64,000 bases of DNA, taken from positions 1 to 64,000 of the forward strand of contig JAUNBA010000003.1 of assembly GCA_030527325.1 (NCBI GenBank). The letters run 5' to 3'. The notes under the pieces were generated by a model, which did no database searches, was not told where the DNA came from, and worked only from the letters and a program-made list of their open reading frames with translations. How positions within the stretch are numbered: the stretch's first letter is position 1; each line of letters opens with the position of its first letter. Shown one piece after another: positions 63,701 to 64,000 of the stretch. The DNA is from Slackia sp. (GTDB lineage Bacteria > Actinomycetota > Coriobacteriia > Coriobacteriales > Eggerthellaceae). Position numbers and translations under genes: made by a program.

Positions 63701-64000
63701 GTGTCATCGGAATCGGAAGCCATGAGCTTCGAGGCGGAAAGCCTGCATGTCGACGAATCGCAGCGTAAGGGCATAGGGCCGCTCACCGTCATCTGGATCA
63801 GCAACGCCTTCAACGTCTCCACGTTGATGACCGGCGCCGCGCTCGGCGCCGCATTGACGCTCGGCGACAGCCTTATCGCCGCGTTCACGGGCTTCGGCAT
63901 CATTTCCGCCTATATGGTGCTGGTCGCCATGCAGGCGTGCGACCTGGGTCTTCCCACGTCGGCCATGTCGACGGCCGCGCTCGGCAAGAAAGGCGGACGC
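63701..64000 (+). CDS. NCS1-family permease (cytosine/purine type), 3' end outside window
   Basis: The first 100 residues of a nucleobase:cation symporter-1 protein. After an acidic N-terminus, GIGPLTVIWISNAFNVSTLMTGAALG and GLPTSAMSTAALGKKGG are typical of CodB-like permeases. GTG 63701 follows GAGAAAGGA. The exact substrate cannot be told from this piece. Confidence 0.88.
   Translation, partial: MSSESEAMSFEAESLHVDESQRKGIGPLTVIWISNAFNVSTLMTGAALGAALTLGDSLIAAFTGFGIISAYMVLVAMQACDLGLPTSAMSTAALGKKGGR

Overview
The window is chromosomal DNA from a high-GC Gram-positive anaerobe, most likely a member of the Coriobacteriia (Eggerthellaceae-like). The reasons are an arginine deiminase pathway with a YfcC-type exchanger, a Gram-positive type Tad/Flp pilus locus, FeoB-associated Cys-rich membrane proteins, an unusual pyruvate formate-lyase, AKTGD-type wall-sorting signals and many GTG/TTG starts. 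The genus cannot be fixed from the sequence alone. I saw no insertion sequence, prophage, CRISPR array or replication origin.

Layout. (1) 1-4120: 3' part of a tRNA-Gly, then dnaX-ybaB-recR. (2) 4290-9960: a possible small RNA, then an AT-rich arginine-responsive leader and arcA-arcB-arcC-yfcC (arginine catabolism to ATP), then tRNA-Val. (3) 10349-20316: a Tad pilus operon (cpaB, tadZ, tadA, tadB, tadC, two Flp-like pilins, TadE/TadG-like proteins, a DUF192 protein and a zinc-ribbon protein). (4) 20347-24739: a ferrous iron module (feoA-feoA, feoB, two Cys-rich small membrane proteins, a DtxR-family regulator) with three related candidate operators. (5) 24838-26633: thyX and a YqhQ-type membrane protein. 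(6) 26700-35227: kdpFABC-kdpDE behind 11-bp direct repeats and a strongly folded leader. (7) 35305-37619: mscS-like channel (minus strand) and ribosomal protein S1. (8) 37769-41232: pyruvate formate-lyase split into a catalytic subunit and a separate glycyl-radical subunit, plus its activase. (9) 41448-53798: surface sialidase, mnmA, coaE, a GH3 glycosidase, SOS-controlled uvrB, an MFS exporter and a phosphoesterase; then a minus-strand Pth2-type peptidyl-tRNA hydrolase. (10) 54409-63436: a cobalamin-riboswitch operon encoding two surface proteins with transcobalamin-like DUF4430 domains, then EcfT, a fused double EcfA ATPase, an EcfS component and a DUF3784 protein. (11) 63701-64000: start of an NCS1 permease gene behind a palindrome-rich leader.

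How it fits together. The gene set suits an anaerobic gut or mucosal bacterium that ferments arginine and pyruvate, takes up Fe(II) and potassium, releases sialic acid and other sugars from host glycans, and scavenges cobalamin. The two most interesting items are the riboswitch-governed, putatively two-stage cobalamin capture and import locus, and the natural-looking split of pyruvate formate-lyase, where the glycyl-radical domain is a separate 82-residue protein with its own strong ribosome binding site.

Methods note: everything was read by eye. Family assignments rest on motifs and gene order; no database search, folding program or promoter scoring was run.
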